Assembly: GCA_035449085.1 (NCBI GenBank)
Contig: DAOTKE010000022.1
Coordinates: 1-30,333, forward strand
Direction of reading: 5' to 3'
Origin: DUPH01 sp035449085
GTDB lineage: Bacteria; Verrucomicrobiota; Kiritimatiellia; RFP12; UBA1067
Length of the DNA: 30,333 nt
The notes under the pieces are model-generated. The model ran no database searches. It was given only the letters and a program-made list of their open reading frames with translations, and was not told the origin of the DNA. This document shows positions 27,752 through 30,333 of this stretch, in pieces (the stretch's first letter is position 1; each line of letters starts with the position of its first letter). The translations under genes and the position numbers were made by a program.

Positions 27752-27757
27752 TATAAT
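27752..27757 (+). promoter_or_regulatory. -10 box TATAAT for the DUF6259 glycosidase gene
   Basis: A perfect TATAAT lies 54 bases before the ATG at 27812. The hexamer 17 bases upstream (AATCGA) is a poor -35, as expected for an activator-dependent promoter, and it lies within the proximal direct repeat. Confidence 0.5.
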
Positions 27758-27811
27758 CCTACACTGAAGACGACGATATTGAGCGTTTGAACGACAAGGG
27801 GAAAGAAGGTC

Positions 27812-30007
27812 ATGCAGCGACTGATTGCAGGATGTCTGGCGGGTATGTGGGCGTTCGGGCTTTTCGCGGACGACGGTGATGCTGTCGTAGCAGGCAAAGG
27901 CACGCTGTGGGTCGGCACCAACGGACTTAGTCTGGTACCGTCGGTGGTGGTGTGCCCGGCGAGTCGGGCCACCGGTGAGCCGTTCTGGGCGTTGACGCTG
28001 GAGCCGGATGCGATACCGCCCACGCAGGGTCAGAGCTTGGTGATGACCGATCGGCAGCAAAAAACGGTGCGTTGCGACACGCTGCCGGATGGCCTGCGGC
28101 TGACCTACGACACGCTGACGGACGGCCAGCGCGTCTTTAAGATCGGGCTCGTGCTGGAGATCCGCGCGTCTGGCGATGGGTTCACGGTGTCGGGGTCGGT
28201 CACGAACGCGGCGCGCGGCTGGTTGCTGACCGGTTTCACGGGCCCGGTGCTGAACGGGATCGCTGCGGATCTGTCCGACTATCCCGCACTGATCCCCGAG
28301 GGGTTTGGCAAACGGATCAATCGTGTTCCGGCTCTTGATGAAAAGCAGAAAAAGTGGCAGCGCCTGGGTAACGGCTATGAAACAAGCGTCGCTTATCCAG
28401 GTGCGCGCGGCACCATGCAGTGGTTTGCCCTCGCAGGGAGCGAGGGCGGCCTCTATGTCGGCAGCCATGATCCGCTGCACCGCGCCAAGCGTCTGAGTCT
28501 GCGTTATGATCCCGCTTCCAAACACTTGGGCATGGCGGTGCGTCACGACTTCTTCTGCCATGGCGGTGAGCGTGTGACGTTGCCGCCGGTGGTGATTCAG
28601 CCCTATGTGGGGTCATGGCATGTGGCGGCACGGCTTTATCGTGCGTGGTTTGATTCGGACCGCACACTGCGCGACGTGCCGGCATGGGTACGCGAGGCCT
28701 CGGGCTGGTTGCTCTGCATCCTGAAGCAGCAGAATGGCGAGATCATGTGGCCCTACACCTCGCTGGACAGACTGTGCGATGTGGCGGATGCCCGCGGCTT
28801 GGACATTCTCGGCCTGTTCGGCTGGGCACATGGCGGGCACGACCATTTGTACCCAGACTACCATCCCTGCGCCGAGATGGGGGGTTCCGAGGCGTTGAAG
28901 AAAAGCTTGAAGGAAGCGAAGCGGCGCGGTAAGCGCACGATCATCTACGCCAACGGCCAGCTTCAGGAACGCGAGGCCACCGAGTTTTGGCGTACGGTCG
29001 GCAAAGATATCGCTATTACCCGGCGTGATGGAGAGACCTATCAGCATACTTACCATAAGTACACCAATATCCCAAAATACCGTTTTGATCTCGGCTGCCT
29101 TTACGCGCAGACGTGGTATGACCGTATGTTGGCTTTGGCCATACAAGCCAATGAGTTGGGGGCGGACGGTATCCTCTACGACCAGTTGGCGATGATGTCG
29201 CCCATGGCCTGTTATGGCGAGGGCCATGGGCATCCGGTGCCCTGCATGGTGCATGAGACCGAGCGGCCTGCCTTTCTGCGGCGCATCGCCGATCATATGC
29301 GCCGGATCAATCCCGAGTTCATTGTGATGACCGAGGGACTGTACGATTGCGCGCTGGACGCGATTTCGCTGTTCCATGGTTGCGAGTTGGGCATGTTTTA
29401 CGCATCCTCATCCGAAATGTTAGTGCGCCTGCGCGCCAGCCGGATCTCGGATCCTTTCCCCGAACTGTATCGCATGACCTTTCCGGAAGTGATGAGCACG
29501 GTGCGTGTGCCGACCCCCATGTCAGATCGCGACATGGTGAACTACACCTGCTTGTACGGGTTACACTTCGAGCTTGAATCGCGTTATGGCCCCGATGTGA
29601 CCTATCTGCTGGAGGACCGCGTGCCGGACGTGGCCGATTATGCGCATGTGATCAACAAGCCGGATGTGGCGATGATGAAGGCCACGCCACCCGCTGAAGC
29701 CACGCGCTATCTGAAAGAGGCGCTTGAGTTCCAGCGCCAAAACGCCGCGTTCTTCAGGTACGGTCGATATGTGGATAACGAAGGTTTCACTTTGACCGGG
29801 CGAGATCTCGTGGCCAAGGGCTTCGTGACGAGTGACAGGTTCGGCGTGATCGTCTGGAACCTGTCTCAGGACACAACGCCATTCACGCTGACGGTGCCGG
29901 GGTATACGTTGGATTCAGCCGCTGAGCCGGGACGAGAGCATGTCGAGCCATTGTCGCCTCTGTCCACCAACACGGTGCGGCTGTTGCGCTGGAAAAAGAG
30001 CGAATAA
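27812..30007 (+). CDS. Secreted DUF6259-type putative glycoside hydrolase
   Basis: The 731-residue product has a signal peptide (MQRLIAGCLAGMWAFGLFA). Residues about 25-270 form a beta-sandwich, with GGLYVGSHDP as the most recognisable motif. Residues about 290-640 form a TIM-barrel-like domain: LDILGLFGWAHGGHDHLYPD, then GADGILYDQ with D457 as a possible nucleophile, and FIVMTEGLYD with E508 as a possible acid/base. A C-terminal beta-domain follows (FGVIVWNLS). The layout fits DUF6259 proteins, which look like distant relatives of alpha-glycoside hydrolases of the GH31/GH36/GH101 type; activity is inferred from the fold only. AAGG at 27806-27809 or AAGGGG at 27795-27800 could serve as ribosome site. 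It stands alone, divergent from a XylR-like regulator that probably controls it, and is followed by a strong hairpin. Confidence 0.82.
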   Translation: MQRLIAGCLAGMWAFGLFADDGDAVVAGKGTLWVGTNGLSLVPSVVVCPASRATGEPFWALTLEPDAIPPTQGQSLVMTDRQQKTVRCDTLPDGLRLTYDTLTDGQRVFKIGLVLEIRASGDGFTVSGSVTNAARGWLLTGFTGPVLNGIAADLSDYPALIPEGFGKRINRVPALDEKQKKWQRLGNGYETSVAYPGARGTMQWFALAGSEGGLYVGSHDPLHRAKRLSLRYDPASKHLGMAVRHDFFCHGGERVTLPPVVIQPYVGSWHVAARLYRAWFDSDRTLRDVPAWVREASGWLLCILKQQNGEIMWPYTSLDRLCDVADARGLDILGLFGWAHGGHDHLYPDYHPCAEMGGSEALKKSLKEAKRRGKRTIIYANGQLQEREATEFWRTVGKDIAITRRDGETYQHTYHKYTNIPKYRFDLGCLYAQTWYDRMLALAIQANELGADGILYDQLAMMSPMACYGEGHGHPVPCMVHETERPAFLRRIADHMRRINPEFIVMTEGLYDCALDAISLFHGCELGMFYASSSEMLVRLRASRISDPFPELYRMTFPEVMSTVRVPTPMSDRDMVNYTCLYGLHFELESRYGPDVTYLLEDRVPDVADYAHVINKPDVAMMKATPPAEATRYLKEALEFQRQNAAFFRYGRYVDNEGFTLTGRDLVAKGFVTSDRFGVIVWNLSQDTTPFTLTVPGYTLDSAAEPGREHVEPLSPLSTNTVRLLRWKKSE

Positions 30008-30013
30008 CAAAGA

Positions 30014-30038
30014 AGAGAGGGCCTGGCGGGCCCTCTCT
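30014..30038. terminator. Shared hairpin terminator between convergent genes
   Basis: AGAGAGGGCC (30014-30023) pairs over 10 bp with GGCCCTCTCT (30029-30038) around a 5-base loop, 6 bases after the glycosidase stop. On the - strand a T-rich stretch (TTCTTTGTT) follows the stem, so it fits best as terminator of the oadB-like gene, possibly working both ways. Confidence 0.8.
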
Positions 30039-30069
30039 ATATACTTCGCTTTCTCGTGTGAAAAGCTGA

Positions 30070-30333
30070 CTACTTGCAGAGCGTGTAAAGAACGCCCGCG
30101 ACCACCGCCGAGCCGATCACGCCGGCCACGTTCGGCCCCATGGCGTGCATCAGCAGATAGTTGGCCGGATCGGACTCCAGGCCCACCTTGTTCGAGACGC
30201 GCGCCGCCATCGGCACTGCCGAGACACCGGCCGAACCGATCAGCGGGCCGAAGTCGGTCATCGCGCCCACGCCCATGAAGATCATGATCGGGAAGAGACC
30301 GGTGCTGACGCCGAACTCGAAGAAGTAGTAGAG
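30070..30333 (-). CDS. oadB: Sodium-pumping decarboxylase beta subunit (OadB/GcdB/MmdB family), C-terminus with internal deletion; 5' end outside window
   Basis: The frame is open to the window edge and reads FEFGVSTGLFPIMIFMGVGA, MTDFGPL, then IGSAGVSAVPMAARVSNKVG, LLMHAMGPNVAGVIGSAVVA, ending VLYTLCK. Both halves are strong matches to beta subunits of membrane-bound Na+-translocating decarboxylases, which export Na+ while decarboxylating carboxybiotin. In the family, the GAMTDFGPL motif is in the N-terminal third and is followed by ANP and roughly 240 residues before NPLIGSAGVSAVPMAARV. Here the two are joined directly at GPLIG (about 30236-30249), so the central membrane core, including the GGADGPT motif with the essential Asp, is missing. 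The join is in frame and both parental sequences have PL(I/L) there. Such a product should not pump Na+. A collapsed or mis-joined assembly is an alternative to real deletion. Confidence 0.85.
   Translation of the reverse strand, partial: LYYFFEFGVSTGLFPIMIFMGVGAMTDFGPLIGSAGVSAVPMAARVSNKVGLESDPANYLLMHAMGPNVAGVIGSAVVAGVLYTLCK

Overview
The window looks like a chromosomal piece from an anaerobic, polysaccharide-degrading member of the PVC group. Kiritimatiellota or a close relative such as Lentisphaerota is my best guess. The reasons are very large secreted proteins made of autotransporter-type beta-strand repeats without an outer-membrane barrel, LamG plus BNR-type propeller proteins, a XylR-like (sugar-binding plus AraC) regulator, a DUF6259-type glycosidase, a sodium-pumping decarboxylase beta subunit, and an ISAs1 transposase carrying a DUF4338 domain. 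The assignment is inference from gene content only.

Positions 1-15114 hold six genes on the + strand with mostly short gaps, probably one operon entering from the left. Two are related giant beta-strand-repeat surface or secreted proteins; the first is cut by the window edge and matches the C-terminal part of the second. Then come a LamG + BNR-propeller protein, a secreted toroid-type putative lyase or hydrolase, a second LamG + BNR paralogue, and a clan GH-A-like glycosidase. Nearly all have signal peptides, so this is an extracytoplasmic glycan-binding and glycan-degrading set. The substrate cannot be read from the sequence.

Positions 15115-18217 are a mobile-element zone around a tRNA-Val(CAC) gene on the - strand with a clear promoter and terminator. 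To its left is a gutted IS66-family element, with both terminal repeats matching at 20 of 21 positions, carrying inverted hexamer-repeat tracts and followed by a possible formate/nitrite-transporter tail. To its right is an ISAs1-family element whose transposase has an N-terminal DruA-like DUF4338 domain and two single-base frameshifts.

Positions 18302-25576 encode one enormous secreted protein, about 2424 residues if two single-base frameshifts are repaired. It has beta-strand repeats, a LamG-like domain, a Gly-rich segment and three PA14-like repeats. A strong hairpin and a second IS66 fragment follow on the - strand.

Positions 26141-30007 are a divergent pair: a XylR-like regulator (-) and a DUF6259-type glycoside hydrolase (+), separated by about 450 bp with a palindrome, a GC-rich double hairpin and a 21-bp-period direct repeat next to a -10 box. 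This looks like a local regulator/target module. The right end carries the C-terminus of an oadB-family sodium-pump subunit (-) that appears to have lost its central part.

Several coding regions are broken by single-base indels, three of four in G or C runs. That raises a real possibility of base-calling error rather than gene decay. No CRISPR array, prophage or rRNA was seen.
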